DNA from: JABFSA01 sp963827515
GTDB lineage: Bacteria > Acidobacteriota > Vicinamibacteria > Vicinamibacterales > UBA2999
Reading direction: 5' to 3'
Assembly (NCBI GenBank): GCA_963827515.1
Contig: CAWHBF010000025.1
Coordinates: 372,001 to 436,000 of the forward strand
DNA: 64,000 nucleotides
Shown here: positions 54,454 to 63,225 of the stretch, piece after piece
Position numbering within the stretch: the stretch's first letter is position 1
Layout: every line of letters starts with the position of its first letter
Program-made: the position numbers and the translations under genes
Notes under the pieces: model-generated
Databases searched by the model: none
Told to the model about the DNA's origin: nothing
The model's input: the letters and a program-made list of their open reading frames with translations, nothing else

Positions 54454-54903
54454 CTGGTCCGCGTCGCCATCGCCCTCGGCAGTAACCTGGGCGATCGGGA
54501 GCGCTACCTCCACGAGGCGCTCGCCTCGCTCGCCGCCGTGGTTCGTGAACTTCATGTCTCGACCTTTCACGACACCGATCCAGTTGGCGTAGGGGACCAG
54601 CCACGCTTTCTGAACGGCGCCGCGATTGGGACCACCGATCTGAGCGCGCGCGACCTCCTCGACACGCTTCTGGCAATCGAGCTTCAGTCTGGGCGTGTAC
54701 GACCCTATCCCGGCGCGCCGCGAACGCTCGATCTGGACCTGATCCTGTACGGAGACGCCGTGATCGACGAGCCCGGGTTGATCGTCCCGCATCCCCGCTT
54801 TCGCGAACGCGCGTTCGTACTGCGCCCGTTGTCCGAGATCGCGGCGGACTGGATCGATCCCGTGACGGGATGGACGGTGGGGGACCTGGCTGGGAGCTTC
54901 TAG
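54454..54903 (+). CDS. folK: HPPK, folate biosynthesis pyrophosphokinase (probable CTG start)
   Basis: The enzyme transfers pyrophosphate from ATP to hydroxymethyldihydropterin. All signatures are present: VAIALGSNLGDRERYLHEAL, RFLNGAAIG, the ATP/magnesium segment RPYPGAPRTLDLDLILYGD and PHPRFRERAFVLRPL. No ATG, GTG or TTG lies close to the conserved start. The nearest in-frame one is 129 bases upstream inside the previous gene. CTG at 54454, two bases after that gene's stop and behind GGTGGATGGAG, is the best candidate. Its stop begins a TAGCCGG array. Confidence 0.85.
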   Translation: MVRVAIALGSNLGDRERYLHEALASLAAVVRELHVSTFHDTDPVGVGDQPRFLNGAAIGTTDLSARDLLDTLLAIELQSGRVRPYPGAPRTLDLDLILYGDAVIDEPGLIVPHPRFRERAFVLRPLSEIAADWIDPVTGWTVGDLAGSF

Positions 54904-54951
54904 CCGGTAGCCGGTAGCCGGTAGCTGGTGGCCGGTGGCTGGTGGCTGGTT
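54901..54951. repeat. TAGCCGG heptamer array 1
   Basis: Three perfect TAGCCGG units and about four degenerate ones (TAGCTGG, TGGCCGG, TGGCTGG) start exactly at the folK TAG. Two other arrays in the window (56023, 56834) also start at a stop codon. Confidence 0.8.
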
Positions 54952-54971
54952 GTAATTCACGCCGAACTATG

Positions 54972-54986
54972 TTCACAATATGTGAA
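54972..54986. promoter_or_regulatory. Palindromic operator before the PadR gene
   Basis: A perfect 15-base palindrome, TTCACAATATGTGAA, ends three bases before the ATG of the PadR regulator. Its position over the ribosome-binding or promoter region suggests autorepression, which is common for this family. Confidence 0.55.
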
Positions 54987-54989
54987 TAA

Positions 54990-55322
54990 ATGGGCCGGCA
55001 GTACCTTACCGACTTCGAGCTGATGATCCTGCTCGCGATTCTTCGCGTCGGGAAAGACAGCTATGGCGTGCCAATCGCCCGCGAGATCGAAGTCACCGGC
55101 GAACGGCCGGTGCTTCTCGGAGCGGTCTATGCCGCACTGGATCGGCTGGAGGTGCGCGGGTTGGTGTCGTCCAGGGTGGGCGAGCCAACGGCCGAGCGTG
55201 GCGGTAGGGCCAAACGATACTTCACCGTTACGGCACCAGGCGTGCGCGCCGTGCAGGAGACACAGCGGGCGCTTACGGCTCTTTCAAAGGGCATTGCCGT
55301 GCTGAAAAGACGGCACGCATGA
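54990..55322 (+). CDS. PadR-family transcriptional regulator
   Basis: The 110-residue short PadR has the winged-helix core TDFELMILLAILRVGKDSYG, then LLGAVYAALDRLEVRGLVSS and the wing GRAKRYFTVT, with a short C-terminal helix for dimerisation. In Acidobacteriota such genes typically precede membrane proteins with a permease-prefix domain, and one follows here with a four-base overlap. No standard ribosome-binding site is visible; the palindrome occupies that place. Confidence 0.87.
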   Translation: MGRQYLTDFELMILLAILRVGKDSYGVPIAREIEVTGERPVLLGAVYAALDRLEVRGLVSSRVGEPTAERGGRAKRYFTVTAPGVRAVQETQRALTALSKGIAVLKRRHA

Positions 55323-55939
55323 CTCGCTCGAGCCGTCCCCCGGCCCTGCCGCGTCTGCTCCTCGATCATCTTGTTCCCCACAACACTGCGCTGGCCGGTG
55401 ACCTCGAAGAGGAACATCGACGCCGCAGATCCGCGTGGTGGTACTGGCAGCAGGCGCTGGCTGCGATTGCGGTCCACATCACCACCGGCATCCTGACTCA
55501 CAAGCTGGTCGCTGTCCGTGCAATCGTGACCGGTTGGACAGCACTGTGGCTGTTCTCTTTCATCGGCGTCGAGATCAACCGCTTCATGTCGGGCTGGCTC
55601 CTGGACCGCCTCATTCTGGTGTTCTGGACCCACCCGTTTCCGATGATGTGGGCAACGCAGTTGTGGTTCCGTCCTGCGGTGGCGCTCGGTTTCCTCGTGA
55701 GTGGGTGGGTCGTGGGGCAGTTGCATCACACCAACCGTTCGGCCATGGTCTTGGCATTTGCCGCGACGGCAGTGCTCTGGACTCTGTACGGCGACGTGCA
55801 GGCGGTCGTGACGCGGAACACCCCGACTCCATATCCACTGGTCGACCTACTGTTTGCACCGCTACCGCTGCTGATCGTCGTGGGAGGCCTGTGGGGTCCG
55901 CGAATCGGCCGATGTGGGGTTTGCCAACGACCATCCTGA
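55319..55939 (+). CDS. Permease-prefix-domain membrane protein
   Basis: The N-terminus (ALPRLLLDHLVPHNTALAGD, LEEEHRRR, WYWQQALAAIA) is the prefix domain that usually precedes FtsX-like permeases in Acidobacteriota. Here about four hydrophobic segments follow instead (for example AVALGFLVSGWVVGQL), with no FtsX domain. The last residues (GRCGVCQRPS) read out of frame into a thioredoxin fragment, so the natural C-terminus may be lost. It is coupled to the PadR gene by ATGA. Confidence 0.65.
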   Translation: MTRSSRPPALPRLLLDHLVPHNTALAGDLEEEHRRRRSAWWYWQQALAAIAVHITTGILTHKLVAVRAIVTGWTALWLFSFIGVEINRFMSGWLLDRLILVFWTHPFPMMWATQLWFRPAVALGFLVSGWVVGQLHHTNRSAMVLAFAATAVLWTLYGDVQAVVTRNTPTPYPLVDLLFAPLPLLIVVGGLWGPRIGRCGVCQRPS

Positions 55940-56025
55940 TCGATCGGGGCGGAAACGTTGCGAGCCGACGGTCTGGAATCGGCTCGAAGGAACAATTCGA
56001 GCGAGATGTGAAGCCGCTGCTTTAG
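55912..56025 (+). pseudogene. C-terminal fragment of a TlpA/ResA-like thioredoxin
   Basis: A 37-residue frame, MWGLPTTILIDRGGNVASRR then SGIGSKEQFERDVKPLL, matches the cis-Pro loop, last strand and final helix of TlpA-type thioredoxins (GxPTTxLID is diagnostic). The CxxC half is missing, and the preceding DNA belongs to the membrane protein in another frame. It marks a deletion or recombination junction near 55910. Its TAG is followed by a heptamer array. Confidence 0.65.
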
Positions 56026-56344
56026 CCAGCCGGTAGCCGGTAGTTGGTGGCTTGGCCACTGGTGAATGTAGAGCGCAGGCTTCAGCCTGCGCGTGAATCG
56101 GCAACGTCGATGTGAAAATCGTTCTTGAGTTGTGTCCGTCGGTGGTCGAGGTTCCCGACGACCGAGACATTCTTGACGAGCTATCAGCCACCGCCTTCCG
56201 GTCTGCCAGCTAACCGCAACACCAACCTGGAAAGACTTGACGCATCCCTGGAGTTTCCGCGTTGCAACTTCAGCACAATCTCGCTCGGGGCCCGTTCAAT
56301 CGAACGGGCACGGAGCTGCGCACGGTCTTGCACCTGGTTGCAGG
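56023..56344. repeat. Gap with heptamer array 2 and a GCGCAGGC palindrome
   Basis: After the fragment's TAG come GCCGGTAGCCGGTAG units (56029-56044). A full palindrome GCGCAGGCTTCAGCCTGCGC follows with its GTAGA/GTG flanks (56065-56094), identical to the unit at 11035-11052. A 33-codon frame at 56112-56213 is open but unsupported. The rest, to 56344, shows nothing clear. Confidence 0.7.
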
Positions 56345-56711
56345 ATGACTGGTGCGGGCTCGTTTCACGATCTCAAGGTGTGGCGCGAGGCGATGGTGCT
56401 GTGGAGGACGTGTACCGGGTTACCTCTCGGTTTCCGGCGTCAGAGCGCTTCGGTCTGACGGCGCAACTGCGACGCGCGGCGGTATCGGTCGCATCGAACA
56501 TTGGTGAAGGGAAGCGTCGCCAGAGGCAACGAGCCTTCCTGTATCACTTGGACATCGCTCTTGGATCGCAGGGGGAGATCGAGGTCCAAGTCGAGATCGC
56601 TGACGTCTCGGCTTCATCGGGGAGGATGACTTCAGGCGGGTGATGGACCGTGTCGCCGAGATCGGACGAATGCTGAACGGCCTGATCGCATCAATGCAAG
56701 ACAGTCGGTAG
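56345..56711 (+). CDS. Four-helix-bundle (S23/TIGR02436) protein (two frameshifts)
   Basis: Three frames join: MTGAGSFHDLKVWREAMVL, then from about 56398 EDVYRVTSRFPASERFGLTA and QLRRAAVSVASNIGEGKRR, then from about 56597 RLGFIGEDDFRRVMDRVAEI to the TAG at 56711. The pattern FxDLxVW, FPxxERFGL and SNIxEG is that of the S23/IVS-encoded four-helix proteins, about 120 residues. They are common near repeats and rRNA insertions and resemble the Avd accessory protein of diversity-generating retroelements. No reverse transcriptase is nearby. Confidence 0.75.
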
Positions 56712-56743
56712 TTGACAGCCCGCAGAAACGGGTTAGTTTTCTT

Positions 56744-56836
56744 CACCGGCTACCGGCTACCGGCTACCGGCTACCGGCTACCGGCTACCGGCTACCGGCT
56801 ACCGGCTACCGGCTACCGGCTACCGGCTACCGGCTA
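56744..56836. repeat. TAGCCGG heptamer array 3 (12 perfect copies)
   Basis: Twelve perfect TACCGGC units (TAGCCGG on the minus strand) run from 56751 to 56834 after one imperfect unit at 56744. On the minus strand the array begins at the TAG stop of the RND pump. Because seven is not a multiple of three, the array places TAG in all three frames. Confidence 0.9.
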
Positions 56837-59800
56837 GGAGTGCGTGGCGCCCTTCCGCAGCCCGGCAAAGCCCTCTTCGAACAGCGTGTAGACCGCCGGT
56901 ACCAATACCAGCGTCACCATGGTGGAGACCAGCAGACCGCCGATGACGACGCGTGCGAGAGGCGCCTGGAGCTCGCCGCCCTCGCCGAGGCCGATCGCCA
57001 TGGGCACCAGCCCGAGCATGGTGGCGATCGAGGTCATGAGAATCGGACGGAGCCGCCGGCGACCGCCCACCTCAACGGCTTCGCGGAGCGGCATGCCGTC
57101 GCGACGTCGCAGGGTGTTGATGTAGTCCACCAGCAGGATCGCGTTGCTGACGACAATGCCGGCCAGCATGATGACGCCGATGTACGCCTGCATGCTGAAC
57201 GACGTGTTGGTGAGGAGCAGACTCCCGACCACCCCGAGGCCAGCCACGGGAATGGAGAACATGATGATGAACGGGTCGCGGAGCGATTCGTACTGCGACG
57301 CCATCACTGCGTAGACCAGCAGGACCGCCAGAATCAGCACCAACCGAAGCTGCTCGAACGAACGTGCCTGTTCCTCGACCTCTGCTCCAAAGCCAACCGC
57401 GAAGTCCGGCGGCACGCGTACCTGGTCAAGCCGTGCCTCGACGTTGGCGATCGCCTCGCTGAGGCTCGTCTCGATATCCGCGTTCACGCGGGTGATGCGC
57501 TCCATGTTCTTGCGATCGATTTGCACGGGGCCGGCGTCGCGTCCCACGGCAAGCAGGTTGCGCGCGGGGACCACCTGTCCGGTTGGCGTGCTGACGAGCA
57601 CGTCGCCGATGTCTGCAATGCCTTCACGATCAGCCTGGCGCAGCCTGACCACAACCGGGTATTCGTTGCCGCGCTCCCGGAACTGCGCCGCCTGGGTCCC
57701 GGCGACGTTGGTCTGAATCGTACTCGTGACGCTCTGTGGCGTCATTCCCAGCATGGCGGCCTTCGGACGATCGACGCGAATCGTGATCTCAGGACGACCC
57801 TCGTCGCGTCCCAGTCGCACGTCGGCGATGCCTGGCGTGTTCTCCATCATGACGCGCGCCTCTTGCGAGATCCGGCGGGCATCGTCGATATCGTCGCCGC
57901 GAATCTCGAGTGCAAGTCTGCTGTCGACGCCGCCTCCCAGAAGGAAGTTCAGCTGGAAGTTTCCGCCGGCCGGGTTGGCGCGGACCACGACGCCCGGCAG
58001 CCCCGAGAGCTGGCGTCTGAGCTCCTGGGCAATCTGATCGCTCGTCCGAAGACGATCGTCCCGGGGGACGAGCTTGATGTTGATTTGCCCGCGGTTGCTG
58101 TTCCCGCCGCCGCCCCAGCCGCCGCCCCCGCCGCCCCCGCTCGTGATGACTGTCGTGGCCTCGGGGACGAACTCTCGCACCATCTCCTCGAGACGCAGCA
58201 TGACCGCCTCGGTCCGTTCCATGCGCGTTCCAATCGCGAGCTCGGCGTTGACGTTGACTTCACCCTCGTCGGTCTGGGGCAGCAGCTCCGTCGAGAGCAG
58301 GGGGTAGAGAAACACGGCCAGCAAGACAGAGCCAACTGCGCCGGCGAGTACGGTGGGCCTGTGGGCCAACGCCACGTGGAGCGCCCTTCGGTACGCTTCA
58401 TCGATGCTGTCGAGGAAACGTTCGCTGGCACGATAGAAGCGCCCAATGATGCCCGTTCGCGCGGCATCTTCGTCCGGGGTGGTCAGCCAGCGGGAGCAGA
58501 GCACCGGCACGATGGTCACCGCGACGAAGAGCGACATCGCGAGCGAGAACATGACGACGATCGAGAGCTGACCGAAGAGGATGCTCGACGTTCCCGAGAG
58601 GAACAGCAGAGGAATGAACACGGCGATGTGGGTCAGTGTGGCCGTGAGAATCGCGGACCAGACCTCTTCACTGCCATCGATGGCGGCGGTCATCTTGTCC
58701 TTGCCCATGTGCAGATGCCGATGGGTGTTCTCGAGCACGACAATTGCGGCGTCGACGATCATGCCGATGCCCAGCGCGAGGCCGCCGAACGTCATGGTGT
58801 TCAGCGTGTAACCGCCGAAGTAGAGGAGCGCGAACGTTCCGATCACCGAAACCGGAATGGACGTAGAGACGATCAAGGTGGAGCGGAAGTCGCGGAGAAA
58901 CGCGAAAATGATCAGCACCGACGAGTCCGCCCCCCACGAGCGCGTGCTCCTGGACGTTCGTGATGGCCCGTTCGATGAACGTGGACTGGTCGTTGGTGAC
59001 CACCATCCTGATGCCAGGAACTTCCTGGTTGATCCGCTCCATCTCGGCCTTGATCCCGTCGGCGACGGCCACGGTGTTCTCGCCGGTCTGCTTGTTGACG
59101 CTCATGCGGACGCCCGGGCGTCCGTCGATTCTGAGGAACTGGCGACGGTCCTCGGTCGCATCGATGACCTCCGCAATGTCGCGCACGTAGATCGGCACGC
59201 CGTCCCGGGTCATGACGACGAGATTGCGGATATCGTCGAGGCTCGTAAATTCGCCCTGGCTTCGGACGAGATAGGTGGAATCGCCCTGCGTTACCTCGCC
59301 GAGCGGGGTGTTCTGGTTCTCCTGGCGGAGCATCTGGACCACCCGGTCCACGGACAGGTTGAGGGCGGTGATCTTCTCCTTCGACAGCTCTACGTGGATC
59401 TGGCGCCGGAGGCCCCCGTTGATCGTGATGGCCGCCACGCCCGGAACCCGCTCGAGCCGCGTGGAGAGCTCGTTCTGCGCGATCTCCCGGAGCGTGACCG
59501 GGTCGAAGTCCCCTTCGACCGCCAGATTGATGATCGCCTGGGCGCTCGAGTCGGCCTTGAAGATCTGAACGGCCTCGGCGTTCTCAGGCATTCGGCCCCG
59601 GACACGGTCAACGCGGGTTCGGACCTCGTCCAGCGCCTCGCTCATGTCGGTTCCCCAGCCGAAGTTCAGCCGAACCTGACTGCGACCTTCCTGTGACGAC
59701 GAGGTTACCTGCTCCAGGCCGGCGACCGCGCTGACTGCTTGTTCGAGCGGGCGGGTGATGAGCTGTTCGATCTCGAGCGGTCCTACGCCGGGGTAGTTCA

Positions 59801-59945
59801 CGCTCACGCTGATGGTCGGCAGCGCGAACTCTGGCATCAGATCGACCGGCAGTCGCGTCAGCGAGATCGCGCCGAGCAGCACCACGACGGAGCTCAGCAT
59901 GAACATCGTGACGGGCCGATGGATGGCGAGGCGAGGAATGCTCAT
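56834..59945 (-). CDS. RND-family efflux pump, inner-membrane subunit (one frameshift)
   Basis: The start MSIPRLAIHRPVTMFMLSSV is typical for AcrB/MdtB-like pumps. The first frame covers the first helix, porter domain and LPVDLMPEFALPTISVSVNY. It breaks near 58940, where removing one base gives GGGLVVLIIFAFLRD. The second frame has helix 4 with GGLALGIGMIVDAAIVVLEN (the proton-relay Asp pair region), a Gly-rich loop (SGGGGGGGWGGGG) and the last helices. About 1036 residues. It works with the adaptor and TolC-like genes upstream on the same strand to export drugs or lipophilic compounds. Confidence 0.9.
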
Positions 59946-60016
59946 GAGGGGCCCTTATCTGAAGTTCATGCAAGATTCAAAATGCAAAGAGTGCACAAGT
60001 CGAGAACGTACCAAGC

Positions 60017-61429
60017 CTACTGCGTCGTCGAACCTGGAGGCGCACCAGCGCCGGCGGCGCCTTGGCCGCGTCGACCGCCGCCGCCGCGGCGGGCGCCTTC
60101 GAGAGGAGCGCTCGTCCCGCCATTCGTCCGATTCACTCCCGTACCGCGAGCGGTCCCGTCCGTCGCACCTGAAGGACCGTCGTCTCCCGCGGCACTGTCT
60201 CCATCCAGACCTGCAGCCGAACCGGCAATGAGCACACGGTCGCCCTCGCGGAGGGCCGCCGCACCGACAGTGACAACGCGGTCGCCTTCGGCGAGGCCCT
60301 GCAGAATCTCTACCTGCGCATCCTGGTCGATGCCGACCGACACCGCTCTGAACGACACCGTGTCGTTCTCCGCCGCGAGGAACACACCCCGCCGGCCTCC
60401 GAGGTCGATCACCGCGTTCGCCGGGACAACCAGGGCGTCCTTGCGTTCATCGGTCGTCACCGTGACCCGCGCGTACATGCCAGGCTTCAGGCGAAACCCC
60501 GGGTTGGGAATCTCGATCTCGATGGACGCCGTCCGCGTCGCGGGGTCGAGGACGGGAGCGACCCTCGCGATACGTCCGACGAATGTCTCGCCCGGGAACG
60601 CGTCGACCTCGACCGTCGTGTCATCGCCCGTTCTGAGCTGATCCAGATCCTTTTCGACGATGTTCGCGACCAATCTGACGCGACCGATATCCACCACATC
60701 GACGACCGGTGCGTTCTGACCCACGAATGCGCCGGGATCGACAGCGCGGCGAGCGACGAAACCATCGACTGGAGAAACGATGACCGTATTCGTGAGGTTG
60801 ATCCGCAGCTCGTCGAGCCGTGCCGTGGATTGATTGTTCTGCGCGCGCGCCAGGTCGAGCTGGGCGACGGCCGATTGGTACCGTGATTCGGTATCGTCGA
60901 GCGTCTGTTTGGGCAGGAGCTGTCGCGCGAAGAGGCTCCGCGATCGCTCGGCGTTGGTCTGGGCGAGCTGCAGGTCTGCCTCGCGCTGCCGGATAGTGGC
61001 ACGCGAGACTTCGAGCGCCGCTTCCTGCTGCTTGACCTGCTCTTGCAGCTCGAAATCTTCTATCTTGGCGATTCGCTGTCCGCGCGAGACGCGATCGCCA
61101 AGCCGGACCGAAATGTCCTGAAGCCGACCGGCCGCCCGGGGTACGACGGCGACCGTCGCGTCTCCAACCAGGTTGCCGACCACGACGAGCTGCTGCATGA
61201 CCGAGCCGCGCTTCGCCGTGGCGACCTCCACGGTCATGGGGCCAGCCGGCCCTCGACCGCCCCCACCGAATCCGCCGCCGCCACCGCCGCCGGGCGCGCC
61301 GCCTCGACCGCCGGCTGCACCGGCCCCGGCGCCCTCCGCCTGGGCAGGATCACGACTGGACTGACCGGTGTAGAACGCAATCACTGCCACCGCGAGCAGC
61401 AGACCGAAACCGAGCGCGACTTTTTTCAT
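60017..61429 (-). CDS. RND periplasmic adaptor (membrane fusion protein)
   Basis: One N-terminal membrane anchor (MKKVALGFGLLLAVAVIAFY) is followed by a Gly-rich spacer. Next comes the lipoyl half VVPRAAGRLQDISVRLGDRV, a helical hairpin of about 110 residues (QQEAALEVSRATIRQREADL), the second lipoyl half SPVDGFVARRAVDPGAFVG and beta-barrel domains. The C-terminal 70 residues are another Gly/Ala/Asp-rich tail not typical of the family. It bridges pump and TolC channel. Confidence 0.9.
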   Translation of the reverse strand: MKKVALGFGLLLAVAVIAFYTGQSSRDPAQAEGAGAGAAGGRGGAPGGGGGGGFGGGGRGPAGPMTVEVATAKRGSVMQQLVVVGNLVGDATVAVVPRAAGRLQDISVRLGDRVSRGQRIAKIEDFELQEQVKQQEAALEVSRATIRQREADLQLAQTNAERSRSLFARQLLPKQTLDDTESRYQSAVAQLDLARAQNNQSTARLDELRINLTNTVIVSPVDGFVARRAVDPGAFVGQNAPVVDVVDIGRVRLVANIVEKDLDQLRTGDDTTVEVDAFPGETFVGRIARVAPVLDPATRTASIEIEIPNPGFRLKPGMYARVTVTTDERKDALVVPANAVIDLGGRRGVFLAAENDTVSFRAVSVGIDQDAQVEILQGLAEGDRVVTVGAAALREGDRVLIAGSAAGLDGDSAAGDDGPSGATDGTARGTGVNRTNGGTSAPLEGARRGGGGRRGQGAAGAGAPPGSTTQ

Positions 61430-61462
61430 GTGTTGCGGGACCGTCCGGGCTCTCGAGCCAAT

Positions 61463-63205
61463 TTAGTTGCCAACGCCGCCGCCACCGCCGGCATTGATGG
61501 CCGTGATACCGGCACCCCGGTTCGCCGGCGCTTCCTGAGCGCGCTCGAAGTCCACCAGCGCGCGGCGATAGTCGAGCAGCGCGCGTAGTTCAGAGCTCTG
61601 GGAAGTTATCAGGTCGCGCTGTGCCTGGACCACGAAGAAATTTGTCGAGAGGCCAACGTCGAAACGGCTCTGCTCGGCCTCGAGCCGGGTCTGCGCCAAC
61701 TGCCGGGCGACCAAGGCCGCTTCGTACCGCGTGAGTCCGCTTTCAACCTGGAGGGCGGCGTTGGTGACGTCGGTGGCGACCTGGAGTTCGAGCGCTCGCA
61801 ACTGCGCGGCCGACTGACTGAGCTGCACGCGTGCGCGCGCATAGTTCGCGTCCGCCGCACTGCCGCCGAGCGGATATGCCACGTTCACCTGGACGTTCCA
61901 CGTGGGGTAGTCGCGGGCCGTGAGCGTGCGCAGCGCGTCAGGAAATCCACCGGGGATCTCTCCGATGACGGAACTGCCGAGGCCGGAGCCCTGACGAATG
62001 AATTGGGTGCCGCCCAGCCCCTGCGCGCCGTAGTTGGCCAACAGGTCGACGGAGGGCAGCTGCTGATTGCGCATCAAGGCTACCGTGGTGTCGTTGGCCA
62101 TGATCTGTCGGCGGCCCTGTTCCAGGTCCGTCCGATTGCCCAATGCCTTGAGCACGGCGCCTTCGACGTCGAGCGGCTCGGGCGAGAAGACGGGGCGATC
62201 GGTGGGGTTCACCGAGGCTCGCCAGAGCGGATCATCGGTACCATTGACGATGAGCCGTTTGAGCGAGAGTTCAGCCGTCCGCCACGTCGCCTCGGCCTGT
62301 GCCACGATCTGCCGCCGGGTGGCCACCTCCGCTTCCGCTTGCACGACGTCCAGCGGCGCCATCGTCCCGATCTCCACACGCGCGCGGTTGTCTTCCACGA
62401 GTTTTTCGGCCAGGGCGAGGGAGCCGTGGGCGACCTCGGTCGCCTCGATAGCGTAGAGCAGTTCGAAGTACGAGTTGCGGACGAACGCGAGCGTCGTCGC
62501 GATCGTCCCGCGGAGCTGAATTTCGGAGATATCGCGGTTGATTGCGGTCACGCGCAGCTGTTGTCGGTTGACGTCGATCGAAAAGCCGCGCAGCAGAGGC
62601 TGGGTGACCGCGAGGTTGAAGTTGGACGTGAACGTCGGGTTGAAGTTCGCGAAGATGTTCGACGTGACCTGTTTGTTGTTGTTGAACTGAAACGCGAAGT
62701 TGCCGCCGCCCCATTTCAGCGACTGCACGATCCCAGCGTTGTAGGTCGTGGTGTCGTTCTGGACGATCGTGCCGCCGTTGAGCTGGTTCGTGGGTGCCTG
62801 CACGACGGCGCGCTGGCCGAACTGCGAGGTCAAGGTCGGGCGATACCCCGCCAAGATCCTCGCGATGTTCAGGTCGAAGGTCTGCGGGTTCAGGCGCTCG
62901 ACCGCCAACTCCAGGTTGCGCTCGAGCGCACGGGTCGTGGCCTCCTGGAGCGTCAGATCCACTGACGTACCCGGAGGTAGAGGCGGCACCGTCGGACGGG
63001 TCTGGTTCGCCGCCGCCTCGGTCTTGGCGACGACGAATTGCTGTCCGGCGAGGCGCGCGATCTCCTCGAGCCGGGCGCGTTCGGTGGTGTCCTGGGCGAA
63101 CGCGGGGGCTGCCGTCGCGAGGTACAACACGCTTGCGACAGTACGAGCCAACCCAGGATGGAGCTTTCGGGCAGGCGAACGAAAACATGTGTTCGTCATG
63201 ATCAT
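61463..63205 (-). CDS. TolC-family outer-membrane efflux channel
   Basis: Signal peptide, then a 550-residue mature protein with two copies of the outer-membrane efflux domain. The first includes LTLQEATTRALERNLELAVE and the second runs from about residue 330 to the end, with long helical stretches such as LARQLAQTRLEAEQSRFDVG and Asn-rich barrel strands (FAFQFNNNKQVTSNIFANFN). It forms the exit duct for the pump. The order Spy-like, TolC, adaptor, pump on one strand with gaps of 20-71 bases indicates one operon. Confidence 0.9.
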   Translation of the reverse strand: MIMTNTCFRSPARKLHPGLARTVASVLYLATAAPAFAQDTTERARLEEIARLAGQQFVVAKTEAAANQTRPTVPPLPPGTSVDLTLQEATTRALERNLELAVERLNPQTFDLNIARILAGYRPTLTSQFGQRAVVQAPTNQLNGGTIVQNDTTTYNAGIVQSLKWGGGNFAFQFNNNKQVTSNIFANFNPTFTSNFNLAVTQPLLRGFSIDVNRQQLRVTAINRDISEIQLRGTIATTLAFVRNSYFELLYAIEATEVAHGSLALAEKLVEDNRARVEIGTMAPLDVVQAEAEVATRRQIVAQAEATWRTAELSLKRLIVNGTDDPLWRASVNPTDRPVFSPEPLDVEGAVLKALGNRTDLEQGRRQIMANDTTVALMRNQQLPSVDLLANYGAQGLGGTQFIRQGSGLGSSVIGEIPGGFPDALRTLTARDYPTWNVQVNVAYPLGGSAADANYARARVQLSQSAAQLRALELQVATDVTNAALQVESGLTRYEAALVARQLAQTRLEAEQSRFDVGLSTNFFVVQAQRDLITSQSSELRALLDYRRALVDFERAQEAPANRGAGITAINAGGGGGVGN

Positions 63206-63225
63206 GAAACGACGTATTGCACCGC

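Noticed and set aside
56112..56213. 33-codon frame starting GTG
   Set aside because: No ribosome-binding site, no similarity and no coupling to neighbours; such short frames are expected by chance at this GC content.
56345..56711. Diversity-generating retroelement (Avd-like protein)
   Set aside because: No reverse transcriptase, template repeat or variable repeat is visible in the window.
56744..56836. CRISPR array
   Set aside because: The repeats are seven bases with no spacers; it is a tandem microsatellite. No cas genes are present.
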